A stretch of DNA of 46,634 nt from an uncultured Prevotellaceae bacterium (GTDB lineage: Bacteria; Bacteroidota; Bacteroidia; Bacteroidales; Bacteroidaceae): assembly GCA_902768785.1 (NCBI GenBank), contig CACXMM010000029.1, positions 1-46,634 of the forward strand. Reading direction: 5' to 3'. The notes beneath the pieces are model-generated. The model was not told where the DNA came from. It worked only from the letters and a program-made list of their open reading frames with translations, and did not search any database. Of this stretch, positions 29,172 to 36,706 are shown in pieces. How positions within the stretch are numbered: position 1 is the stretch's first letter; each line of letters starts with the position of its first letter. The translations under genes and the position numbers were made by a program.

Positions 29172-29966
29172 CTAATTTGTCGTATTATCCCCTTTAAAAA
29201 AATATTGTCCTTTATGCTTCGTTTGTCGTCCGAACTCGATGGCATGTACCGGACAATGGTGGTAGCAGGCGAAGCAGGTAAGACAATGTCCGTTATGCTT
29301 CCACACGGGTATTTCCCCTTTTGAACCTTCTATATTATCTACAGGACACATACTGGCACAAGTGCCACAGCGCAGACAACGTTCTTCTGTTACATGGAAG
29401 GGCTTGTCTCTGACGATCCATTTGATGAACGCCGCTCCCAGCACCTTGCTGTTTGTTCGCGGCCAATGTCCACGATAGGTCATGCAAACACCCTCTTCTC
29501 TCCGAGCAATCACATCAATCACCTTCGAGAGCTGCTGTCGTGCCGCCGTGATCTTAGCTAGTTCCTTCTCTGGGCGGTCAACATCCATAAAGGGTAGTCC
29601 CACAAAACTCTCGGGCATGATCAGTGAGAAAACGCTGTTAGTCCGCAGTCCATGTTCTTTCAAGTCGCGGTTCAGATAATCCATGCTCAGCCCGATATCA
29701 TCGCCCGCTGTGCACAATGCCCAGCAGAAAGATTGTGACTGCCGAGGCATCTCGATGTGCATCTTCTGGATAAACGAACGCACCAACAGCGGCGGCCGCC
29801 ATCCATGAACGGGGAAGCAGAATCCGATACGCTCATCACCTTCCACCGCATAGCGGCAGTCTCCATAAATCTCTTCGGCGATGTTGAGCAATCGTTCACC
29901 CGTAGCAGTAGCCAGTTCCTGGGCTGCCCATCGGGTGTTACCTGTCCCCGAGAAATAGAAAATCAT
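29172..29966 (-). CDS. EFR1-type flavodoxin-like ferredoxin with two [4Fe-4S] motifs
   Basis: The 264-residue protein starts MIFYFSGTGNTRWAAQELA, with the SGTGNT phosphate loop of flavodoxins. Two C-terminal 4Fe-4S motifs follow: CLRCGTCASMCPVDNI and CLTCFACYHHCPVHAI (about residues 205-250). This is the EFR1-family layout, a probable cytoplasmic electron carrier with FMN and two clusters; the partner enzyme is unknown. I chose the ATG at 29966 where the family begins; the upstream frame extension overlaps the promoter. Leading an operon of two secreted peptidases is odd for a redox protein. Confidence 0.85.
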   Translation of the reverse strand: MIFYFSGTGNTRWAAQELATATGERLLNIAEEIYGDCRYAVEGDERIGFCFPVHGWRPPLLVRSFIQKMHIEMPRQSQSFCWALCTAGDDIGLSMDYLNRDLKEHGLRTNSVFSLIMPESFVGLPFMDVDRPEKELAKITAARQQLSKVIDVIARREEGVCMTYRGHWPRTNSKVLGAAFIKWIVRDKPFHVTEERCLRCGTCASMCPVDNIEGSKGEIPVWKHNGHCLTCFACYHHCPVHAIEFGRQTKHKGQYFFKGDNTTN

Positions 29967-29999
29967 TCTTTCTGTAACTCTTATTGAAATATTTCGATG

Positions 30000-30031
30000 C
30001 AAAAATACACATTATTTATATATTGACCAAA
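30000..30031 (-). promoter_or_regulatory. Promoter of the ferredoxin-M6-M6 operon
   Basis: The minus strand reads TTTG (30031-30028), 20 nt, TATTTTTG (30007-30000), a full consensus with a leader of about 28 nt. No other promoter is seen before the two peptidase genes. Confidence 0.75.
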
Positions 30032-30099
30032 TATAATCTGCCAACAGCCCTTGTTTTTAAGTGAAAATAACTATTTTGTACGATGAGACCGGATACAAT

Positions 30100-30178
30100 A
30101 AAACGACTTGTTTGGGTTCTCATGAACAACATCCACAAAGAGTGGGGACTGTTCCTGGAAACCCAAACAAGTCGTTTT
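30100..30178 (-). terminator. 79-nt symmetric imperfect palindrome, probable terminator of the DUF1573 gene
   Basis: AAAACGACTTGTTTGGGTT (30100-30118) pairs perfectly over 19 bp with 30160-30178. Inside, GAACA/TGTTC and CCAC/GTGG also pair, separated by symmetric 5x5 and 4x4 mismatched loops around a 5-nt loop. On the minus strand it ends in a U-rich run 29 nt past the DUF1573 gene stop. The inner symmetry is unusual for a plain terminator. Confidence 0.7.
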
Positions 30179-30207
30179 CTTGTGATAAATGACCCGGTTA
30201 CGTGTCT

Positions 30208-30600
30208 TTATTTACCTTCTTCCATCTCACCGCAGATATAGAGACGGGTCATCTCGCTTTTACCGTTGGTACGGATGGTGATGGTTTTCTTGAAGTAGCC
30301 TGGGAACTTACCCTTGCCATTGTAGGTCACGCTGATGGATCCGCTCTTACCCGGCTGGATGGGCTCCTTGGTATATTCGGGAACGGTACAGCCGCAGCTG
30401 GCCACAGCCTGGTTGATGATCAGAGGGGCGTTGCCCGTATTGGTGAACTTGAATGTGCATTTCTGTACAGGCGAGCTCTCGGGGAACGTACCCAGGTCGA
30501 TCGTTGTCTTCTCAAACTTGATGTCTGCCTGCTTCTGCTGCGCATTGGCGTAGGTGAAGGCGCAGAACATCATCAGTGATATGAGCAAAAACTTTTTCAT
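30208..30600 (-). CDS. DUF1573-domain exported protein
   Basis: The 130-residue protein has a signal peptide (MKKFLLISLMMFCAFTYANA). One Ig-like DUF1573 domain follows (IKFEKTTIDLGTFPESSPVQ, then CTFKFTNTGNAPLIINQAVA and SCGCTVPEYTKEPIQPGKSG). The family is abundant in Bacteroidota, is periplasmic or surface-associated, and resembles ASPM/Hydin-type Ig folds; function is not established. The CGC pair is conserved in the family as I recall it. It stands alone, divergent from aspS. Confidence 0.88.
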   Translation of the reverse strand: MKKFLLISLMMFCAFTYANAQQKQADIKFEKTTIDLGTFPESSPVQKCTFKFTNTGNAPLIINQAVASCGCTVPEYTKEPIQPGKSGSISVTYNGKGKFPGYFKKTITIRTNGKSEMTRLYICGEMEEGK

Positions 30601-30653
30601 GTCGTATAACTTTTATTGTTTGTTCTTTTTATTTCTTAGACGATATTTGGGAG

Positions 30654-30661
30654 CAAAAGTA
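30654..30661 (-). promoter_or_regulatory. -7 box of the DUF1573 gene
   Basis: TACTTTTG on the minus strand, giving a leader of about 48 nt. The upstream TTTG is not visible. Confidence 0.5.
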
Positions 30662-30799
30662 GTAAAATAAATCAATATATGCATGATACATTATTAAATA
30701 TTAACGTTTGGATGTCTATTTCGTGGCTTTAGGTGCTCATATTTCTCGGTAGCAACGAAAAAATGCTGAAACAATGATGGGTTTATCCTTGTTTTTTTG

Positions 30800-30807
30800 T
30801 AATTTTG
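30800..30807 (+). promoter_or_regulatory. -7 box of aspS
   Basis: TAATTTTG lies 27 nt before the aspS ATG. The upstream element is not a clear TTTG. Confidence 0.5.
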
Positions 30808-30834
30808 CAGGAAATTTGTAATTGAACAAAAGAC

Positions 30835-32604
30835 ATGTATAGAAGTAACACATGTGGAGAGCTTCGTCTCCAAGATGCCGGTAAGGATGTGACACTGGCA
30901 GGATGGGTGCAGCGCACCCGAAAGATGGGTGGTATGACATTCGTTGATGTGCGTGACCGTTATGGTATCACACAGGTTGTTTTCAACGAGTCGGACAACG
31001 CCGATCTATGTGCCCAGGCCAACAAACTGGGCCGTGAATATTGTGTGCAGATCAAGGGAACGGTGAGTGAACGACAGAGCAAGAACGCGAAGATGCCCAC
31101 AGGTGACATCGAGATCATAGCCAGGGAACTGGTTGTGCTCAGTGAGAGCATCACACCGCCTTTCACCATCGAGGATAATACCGACGGTGGTGATGATATC
31201 AGGATGAAATACCGTTATCTGGATTTGCGGAGAAATGCTGTCCGAAAGAACCTGGAACTGCGCCACCGCATGACGATCCTGATCAGGAACTTCCTCGACT
31301 CGAAGGATTTCATCGAGGTGGAGACTCCTATCCTGATCGGTAGTACACCAGAGGGAGCACGCGACTTCGTGGTGCCTTCCCGTATGAATCCCGGACAGTT
31401 CTATGCGCTGCCGCAGAGTCCGCAGACCTTAAAACAGCTGTTGATGGTGAGTGGTTTTGACCGCTATTTCCAGATTGCCAAATGTTTTCGTGACGAGGAT
31501 CTGCGTGCCGACCGTCAGCCGGAGTTCACCCAGATAGACTGTGAGATGTCGTTCGTTGAGCAGGATGATGTGATCGATCTCTTTGAGGACATGGCCCGTC
31601 ATCTGTTCAAAGAGGTGAGGGGAGTGGATCTTCCTGCCAAACTGCCGCAAATGACCTGGCATGAGGCCATGCGCCGCTTTGGTAGTGACAAGCCTGATCT
31701 CCGTTTCGGCATGGAGTTCGTGGAGTTGATGGATGTACTGAAGGGAACAGGCACCTTCCCCGTGTTCGACAGTGCCGAGTATATAGGTGGTATCTGCGTG
31801 CCGGGATGTGCTAACTATACCCGTAAGCAGCTCGATCAGCTGACCGACTTCGTGAAGCGTCCGCAGGTGGGTGCCAAGGGTCTGGTCTATGTGAAGTTTA
31901 ATGAAGACGGTACTGTAAAATCGAGCATTGATAAGTTCTATACGCCAGAGGTGTGGGCAACGCTGAAAGAGAAGATGGGTGCCAAGGATGGCGACCTGGT
32001 ACTGATCCTTAGTGGTGACAATGCCAACAAGACACGTGTACAGCTCTGTACGCTGCGCTTGGAGATGGGCGACCGTCTGGGGCTGCGTGACAAAAACAAG
32101 TTCGAGTGCTTGTGGATTATCGACTTCCCCTTGTTCGAGTGGAGTGATGAGGAGCAACGACTGATGGCGACACACCATCCGTTCACGATGCCGAACCCTG
32201 ACGATATCCCACTGTTGGAAGAGCATCCTGAGAAGGTGCGTGCCAAAGCCTACGACTTTGTGTGCAACGGCATCGAAGTTGGTGGTGGATCGCTGCGTAT
32301 CCACGACGGGAAGTTGCAGGCGAAGATGTTCGATATTCTGGGCTTTACCCCAGAGCGCGCCATGGCACAGTTCGGCTTCCTCATCAATGCCTTCAAGTAT
32401 GGAGCTCCCCCTCATGCAGGACTGGCTTTCGGTCTGGACCGTTTCGTGAGTATCATGGCTGGTCTTGACAGTATTCGCGACTGTATTGCCTTCCCCAAGA
32501 ACAATAGTGGACGCGACGTGATGCTCGATGCTCCAGGCGAACTTGACCCCAAACAACTCGATGAATTGCAGCTCGTAGTTGATTTACATCAAGAAAAAGC
32601 CTAA
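30835..32604 (+). CDS. aspS: Aspartyl-tRNA synthetase
   Basis: The 589-residue class II synthetase has an N-terminal OB-fold anticodon-binding domain ([20 protein letters not shown]). Class II motif 2 follows ([20 protein letters not shown], near residue 219). A bacterial-type GAD insertion comes next, and motif 3 ([15 protein letters not shown]) lies near residue 530. Length and order match the bacterial type. Whether it is discriminating or also charges tRNA-Asn cannot be decided here. It has its own -7 box. Confidence 0.97.
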   Translation: MYRSNTCGELRLQDAGKDVTLAGWVQRTRKMGGMTFVDVRDRYGITQVVFNESDNADLCAQANKLGREYCVQIKGTVSERQSKNAKMPTGDIEIIARELVVLSESITPPFTIEDNTDGGDDIRMKYRYLDLRRNAVRKNLELRHRMTILIRNFLDSKDFIEVETPILIGSTPEGARDFVVPSRMNPGQFYALPQSPQTLKQLLMVSGFDRYFQIAKCFRDEDLRADRQPEFTQIDCEMSFVEQDDVIDLFEDMARHLFKEVRGVDLPAKLPQMTWHEAMRRFGSDKPDLRFGMEFVELMDVLKGTGTFPVFDSAEYIGGICVPGCANYTRKQLDQLTDFVKRPQVGAKGLVYVKFNEDGTVKSSIDKFYTPEVWATLKEKMGAKDGDLVLILSGDNANKTRVQLCTLRLEMGDRLGLRDKNKFECLWIIDFPLFEWSDEEQRLMATHHPFTMPNPDDIPLLEEHPEKVRAKAYDFVCNGIEVGGGSLRIHDGKLQAKMFDILGFTPERAMAQFGFLINAFKYGAPPHAGLAFGLDRFVSIMAGLDSIRDCIAFPKNNSGRDVMLDAPGELDPKQLDELQLVVDLHQEKA

Positions 32605-32653
32605 TTTATTGGATTTCAGCCATTAAGCGGTAACACCACTGGTAAAAAATGAT

Positions 32654-32661
32654 TACCTTTG
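32654..32661 (+). promoter_or_regulatory. -7 box of the Lys/Ala-tailed winged-helix gene
   Basis: TACCTTTG, 61 nt before the ATG at 32723. No TTTG at the expected spacing. Confidence 0.5.
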
Positions 32662-32722
32662 CACCGTAAAAAACAATAGGATTGATTTTTAGGTATCAAC
32701 CAGTATTAAATTATTTACTAAA

Positions 32723-33025
32723 ATGGCAGAAAAGAAAGCAACAAAGGCAGCTGCAACAACCAAGAAGGCAGCAGCTCCTAAGAAAGAGACAGTGAAGAAA
32801 GCAGCTCCCAAAGCAACAAAGGCAGCGCTCGTTATCAATGCAGAGAATGCAGGTTTCAAGGCTGGTGATGTTTATAACGCACTTGCAGGAGCAGAGAAGG
32901 CACTGACCGTAGCAGAGATTGCTAAGGCAGCAAAGATCAGCAACGAGGAGGTAATCCTGGGTGCAGGTTGGTTGCTCAAGGAAGGCAAGATTAAGGACGC
33001 TGAAGGAAAGATCGTTTTGGCTTAA
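32723..33025 (+). CDS. Winged-helix (DUF2582-like) protein with a histone-H1-like Lys/Ala tail
   Basis: The 100-residue protein starts with about 35 residues of almost only Lys, Ala, Thr and Pro (AEKKATKAAATTKKAAAPKK and on), like eukaryotic H1 tails and bacterial KA-rich nucleoid proteins. The rest (GFKAGDVYNALAGAEKALTV, AEIAKAAKISNEEVILGAGW, LLKEGKIKDAEGKIVLA) looks like a small winged helix of the DUF2582 type. DNA binding as a nucleoid-associated or regulatory protein is a fair inference. It is followed by a terminator hairpin and a second small gene. Confidence 0.78.
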   Translation: MAEKKATKAAATTKKAAAPKKETVKKAAPKATKAALVINAENAGFKAGDVYNALAGAEKALTVAEIAKAAKISNEEVILGAGWLLKEGKIKDAEGKIVLA

Positions 33026-33043
33026 TCGACAACGAAACATAGG

Positions 33044-33086
33044 AGAAGGGCTGGATGCTGGTGCATACCGGCCCTTCTTTGATTTT
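33044..33086 (+). terminator. Terminator after the winged-helix gene
   Basis: AGAAGGGC (33044-33051) pairs with GCCCTTCT (33071-33078), extended by TGG/CCG-type near pairing inside, then TTTGATTTT. Confidence 0.75.
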
Positions 33087-33101
33087 AACAAGTAGTGTTT
33101 A

Positions 33102-33437
33102 TTGGCAACGGGTTACGACGATAAAATTTTAAAAGTACTGACCGAGGCAGGGAAGGAAGGACTGAGTGTGCAGAAAATCGCATACCATGTGTTCAATGCC
33201 TCGAACACGTTCTTCGAAACAGTGAGTTTCGAAGAGGTACATCGCTATGTGCAACAGTATCTGCTGCGTAACTCCAGACATACCGATTCGATTATCGAGA
33301 GCACGGGCACACGCGGTATCTATCGTATCAACGAAAAATCCTCCGCCTCGCAGCAGCTCATGCTGATGTTCAGTGATGAGGAGCCGGAGGCGGAGGAAAC
33401 GAAACCGGTCATCGACCAGTCATTGTCTTTATTCTGA
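33102..33437 (+). CDS. Conserved small protein of Bacteroidales ending in SLSLF, TTG start
   Basis: The 111-residue protein begins at a TTG (33102): a stop lies in frame at 33093 and no ATG is available before the conserved start ATGYDDKILKVLTEAGKEGL. The body SVQKIAYHVFNASNTFFETV, SFEEVHRYVQQYLLRNS, GTRGIYRIN suggests a helical, winged-helix-like fold; the tail is acidic and ends DQSLSLF. I recall homologues in Bacteroides with the same C-terminus but no function. The short conserved tail could be a docking peptide. It ends 3 nt from the convergent htpG stop. Confidence 0.75.
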   Translation: MATGYDDKILKVLTEAGKEGLSVQKIAYHVFNASNTFFETVSFEEVHRYVQQYLLRNSRHTDSIIESTGTRGIYRINEKSSASQQLMLMFSDEEPEAEETKPVIDQSLSLF

Positions 33438-33440
33438 TTC

Positions 33441-35498
33441 TTATTTGATCAGGTCAACGCTGCGTTTGAGGAAGGTGTCGAGGGCGGCGCCTTTCAGCAT
33501 GCCGTTCTGTAACAGGGCGAGGTCGATGAGCTGGTGGACAATGGCATTGCCTTTGGCATAGTCGGCAATCACCGCTTTCTTCTTGTCTTTCTGTTCATTG
33601 AGTGCTTTCTCACTGGCTTGAAGGTCGTCTTTCTCTTCCTGGGTGATCTCATCATATTTCTTCTTGTTCTGCTCACTCCTCAGTACGTCAACACGTGCCT
33701 GCTGTCCGCGAATCTCACTCTCGATGGGCTTGAGCTGCTCACTTACCTGGGCCGTTTCGTCATCCACCACTTTCTTGATCAGCGGATGGTCACTGTTCAG
33801 GATGAGGTTATAGCTGTCGGGCATCTGTCCGTAGAAACTCATTCCCTGCTGATAGCGGCTCATGTCCTTCATTCTGCGCATATACTCACTCTGTGTGATG
33901 ATCACTGGCTGGGCGGTCTCACCTAACGACTGAACCTCTACCATGAACTCTGCTTTCTCCAACTTAGGCATCTGTGAACGGAATGCTTCTGACAAATTGT
34001 CACGTATTCCTTCTTCGAGATCATTCTTCGGAGCATCCTCCTTCACAATGAGTCTGTCAATGATGTCTGCATCCACACGGGTGAAGCGGCTCTTCTCCAG
34101 CTTCTGCTCGAACATGGAAACGGTGGGTGTGTCAAGTTGTCCGTCCATCAACAGTACATTGTATCCCTTTGCCTTGGCAGCTTCGATATAGGAGTATTCC
34201 TCTTCTTTGTTGTTGGCATAGAGGTAGATCAAGTTGCCGTCCTTGTCAGTCTGGTTGTCCTTGATGAGGGTCTTGTATTCATCCAAAGTGAAATACTTGC
34301 CATCCACATCCTTCAGCAGACAGAAGTCCTTGGCGCGGTCGTAGAAATCTTCCTGTGAAAGCATACCGTAATGGATGAAGAGCTTCAGGTCATCCCATTT
34401 CTCTTCATACTCCTTGCGGTTCTCCTTGAAGATACTGTTCAGGCGGTCGGCCACCTTCTTGGTGATATACGTACTGATCTTCTTGACATCGCGATCGCTC
34501 TGCAGGTAGCTTCGGCTCACATTCAAGGGAATATCGGGTGAGTCGATCACACCATGAAGGAGGGTGAGGAACTCAGGAACGATTCCTTCCACCTGGTCGG
34601 TAACGAAAACCTGATTGCAGTAAAGCTGAATCTTATTACGTTGAATATCAATATTGTTCTTGATACGGGGGAAATAAAGGATTCCCGTGAGGTTGAACGG
34701 ATAATCAACGTTCAGATGGATCCAGAAAAGGGGCTCGTCCATCTGCATGGGGTAGAGGGTGCGGTAGAAACTCTTGTAGTCCTCATCCTTCAGCGTACTG
34801 GGTGTCTTGGTCCATAACGGGTCAACGTTGTTGATGATATTGTCCTCGGCTGTCTCCACCTGTTTGCCGTCCTTCCACTCTGTCTTCTTTCCAAAGGCGA
34901 TGGGAATGGGCAGGAACTTACAGTATTTATTCAGCAGCTGCTCTATCTGGCCCTTTTCCAGGAACTCCTTGCAGTCATCGTCAATATAAAGGATGATATC
35001 ACTGCCACGGTCGGCCTTCTCTGTTTCCTCAATCGTGAACTCAGGACTGCCGTCGCAGCTCCATTTCACTGCTTTGGCATCCTCCTTGTAGCTCTTGGTG
35101 ACAATCTCCACCTTCTTGGATACCATGAATGATGAATAGAAGCCCAGACCGAAATGACCGATGATTGCATTGGCGTTGTCTTTGTATTTGTCGAGGAAGT
35201 CATTGACTCCAGAGAAAGCGATCTGGTTGATATATTTGTCAATCTCCTCTTCGGTCATACCTATTCCTCGGTCACTGATGGTCAGCGTACCCTCTTTCTC
35301 GTTCAGCTTTACCTGTACGGTGAGGTCACCTAACTCACCTTTGAAATCACCACGATCGGCCAATGTCTTCAGCTTCTGTGTCGCATCAACGGCATTTGAA
35401 ACCATCTCACGTAAAAAGATCTCATGGTCGGAATACAAGAACTTTTTGATAACGGGGAAGATATTCTCGGTTGTAACCCCAATATTTCCTTTTTGCAT
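33441..35498 (-). CDS. htpG: Molecular chaperone HtpG (Hsp90 family)
   Basis: The 685-residue ATP-dependent chaperone has an N-terminal GHKL ATPase domain: LREMVSNAVDATQKL with the catalytic Glu and Mg-binding Asn, ISDRGIGMTEEEI, and GHFGLGFYSSFMVSKK. The middle domain has the conserved Arg region (DIPLNVSRSYLQSDRDVKKI). The C-terminal dimerisation domain includes a charged coiled-coil-like stretch (LKPIESEIRGQQARVDVLRS then EQNKKKYDEITQEEKDDL). Length fits the longer Bacteroidota HtpG. No consensus promoter was recognised upstream, so heat-shock control cannot be read. Confidence 0.96.
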   Translation of the reverse strand: MQKGNIGVTTENIFPVIKKFLYSDHEIFLREMVSNAVDATQKLKTLADRGDFKGELGDLTVQVKLNEKEGTLTISDRGIGMTEEEIDKYINQIAFSGVNDFLDKYKDNANAIIGHFGLGFYSSFMVSKKVEIVTKSYKEDAKAVKWSCDGSPEFTIEETEKADRGSDIILYIDDDCKEFLEKGQIEQLLNKYCKFLPIPIAFGKKTEWKDGKQVETAEDNIINNVDPLWTKTPSTLKDEDYKSFYRTLYPMQMDEPLFWIHLNVDYPFNLTGILYFPRIKNNIDIQRNKIQLYCNQVFVTDQVEGIVPEFLTLLHGVIDSPDIPLNVSRSYLQSDRDVKKISTYITKKVADRLNSIFKENRKEYEEKWDDLKLFIHYGMLSQEDFYDRAKDFCLLKDVDGKYFTLDEYKTLIKDNQTDKDGNLIYLYANNKEEEYSYIEAAKAKGYNVLLMDGQLDTPTVSMFEQKLEKSRFTRVDADIIDRLIVKEDAPKNDLEEGIRDNLSEAFRSQMPKLEKAEFMVEVQSLGETAQPVIITQSEYMRRMKDMSRYQQGMSFYGQMPDSYNLILNSDHPLIKKVVDDETAQVSEQLKPIESEIRGQQARVDVLRSEQNKKKYDEITQEEKDDLQASEKALNEQKDKKKAVIADYAKGNAIVHQLIDLALLQNGMLKGAALDTFLKRSVDLIK

Positions 35499-35650
35499 AA
35501 TGTATAATAATGTTTATATTTCCATTTTCCTCTTTTGCAAAATCCATGCCAAAGGATAGAAAGTTATTGCATTTGTTGCCAAAATGCTATAAAAACGTAT
35601 CATTTACATTTTTTATAATTAATATTCATAGGGTGAAAAGATTTTTTCAT

Positions 35651-35658
35651 TATCTTTG
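35651..35658 (+). promoter_or_regulatory. -7 box of the solitary ECF sigma gene
   Basis: TATCTTTG lies 17 nt before the ATG at 35676. The TTTG element is missing at the right distance. Confidence 0.5.
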
Positions 35659-35675
35659 CATAGCTAACGAAAGAG

Positions 35676-36203
35676 ATGGCGACAGTCATGAAAGTACATC
35701 AAGGTAAATTTGAAATTATTGCTGACTATTACATTGCTCATTATGATGAATTATTAGGATTTGTCAAAAAGCAGTTGCAGTATGCTGACGAGGCGGAAGA
35801 CATTGTGCAGAATGTTTTCCTTCGTCTGTTAAGTACTGACAAGATGATTTCACCCGTTACCTTACCCTGTATGGCATATACCATCGCCCGGAACTTAGTT
35901 TACGACTATTGGCGCCATCACCAGTCGATAGAGGCTTACGAGCATTACCTGAAGTATGCAAGGGTAGTGGATGACCTCGACGTGGGAAGTGTTTATAGCG
36001 TGGTGGAGATCTATGAGATCCTGGAACGTGGCATGGCCCGTCTCTCCGACACTCAGCAGGTGGTTTACCGTATGAATTTTTGTGAGGGTCTTCCCGTATC
36101 GGAAATTTCCAAGACTTTACAGATGAATTACAAAAGTGTAGAACATCGGTTGGGTACAGCTCGCAAGGTAATGCGTCAATACATTGAAAAGATGTTAGCA
36201 TGA
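35676..36203 (+). CDS. ECF RNA polymerase sigma factor without an adjacent anti-sigma
   Basis: The 175-residue protein has region 2 (YYIAHYDELLGFVKKQLQYA, DEAEDIVQNVFLRLLS, MAYTIARNLVYDYWRHHQ) and region 4 (LSDTQQVVYRMNFCEGLPVS, EISKTLQMNYKSVEHRLGTA), typical of short ECF sigma factors of Bacteroidota. An alternative start lies at 35688 (MKVHQGKFE). A terminator follows, and the next genes are convergent, so no anti-sigma gene is linked. It may be controlled by a distant partner or by expression level. Confidence 0.9.
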   Translation: MATVMKVHQGKFEIIADYYIAHYDELLGFVKKQLQYADEAEDIVQNVFLRLLSTDKMISPVTLPCMAYTIARNLVYDYWRHHQSIEAYEHYLKYARVVDDLDVGSVYSVVEIYEILERGMARLSDTQQVVYRMNFCEGLPVSEISKTLQMNYKSVEHRLGTARKVMRQYIEKMLA

Positions 36204-36288
36204 GTCATCATGCTGGCATGAACACAGACCAAGAAGGTTAAGATATAACCTATACGCATATCGATAGGTAGGTTTTTAAGGTTAACAA

Positions 36289-36330
36289 GCTCCTGTTACG
36301 TAGTGATACGTGTACAGGAGCACTTTTTTT
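36289..36330 (+). terminator. Terminator of the solitary sigma gene
   Basis: GCTCCTGT (36289-36296) pairs with ACAGGAGC (36314-36321), with inner ACGTA/TACGT pairing around GTGA, then CACTTTTTTT. The T run touches the stop codon of the convergent lipoprotein gene. Confidence 0.85.
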
Positions 36331-36706
36331 AGTTCTCTTTGACGGCCATCACACCATCTTCCAATAATTCCGGGTGCAGGTAGATGGTGCGTACGAAAGT
36401 ATCTTTTTCATGGATAATGGTTGTCTTGAGATATCGCAGTTCACCCAGTTCCTTGTAAGCTCCATAGCGGATAGGGTGTTTGAAGAGCTTGTCGCCAATA
36501 GATGCCTTTTGCATCTGCACCAGTCTGTGTTGATCGAGCTTACGGGTAGATCCTAACTTCCCGTAGCTCGTCCGATACTCACTGTTCACCAGATTGGCAT
36601 CGAGGAACTTCTCTATGATCCCTTCTGCCTTATGTTGCTCACCGCAGGCGGTGAGCAACAGGGCAGTCAGGCATGTCATCAGCAACTTTTTTCTCATGGC
36701 ACTCAT
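36329..36706 (-). CDS. Small lipoprotein of unknown function
   Basis: The 125-residue protein has a lipoprotein signal (MRKKLLMTCLTALLLTAC, from the ATG at 36697 or three codons earlier at 36706). The mature part (GEQHKAEGIIEKFLDANLVN, then RYLKTTIIHEKDTFVRTIYL) is mixed alpha/beta and unrecognised. The ATG at 36706 overlaps the pepD stop (ATGA), so it is coupled to pepD. A peptidase/lipoprotein pairing has no known meaning to me. Confidence 0.7.
   Translation of the reverse strand: MSAMRKKLLMTCLTALLLTACGEQHKAEGIIEKFLDANLVNSEYRTSYGKLGSTRKLDQHRLVQMQKASIGDKLFKHPIRYGAYKELGELRYLKTTIIHEKDTFVRTIYLHPELLEDGVMAVKEN

Noticed and set aside
30003-30207. tRNA or other small structured RNA gene
   Set aside because: The only structure is the long palindrome at 30100-30178, which lacks cloverleaf features and ends like a terminator; kept as a terminator and flagged.
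31429-32556. Long open frame (375 codons) antisense to aspS
   Set aside because: Same reason: aspS motifs fill the other strand and the antisense protein has no recognisable features.
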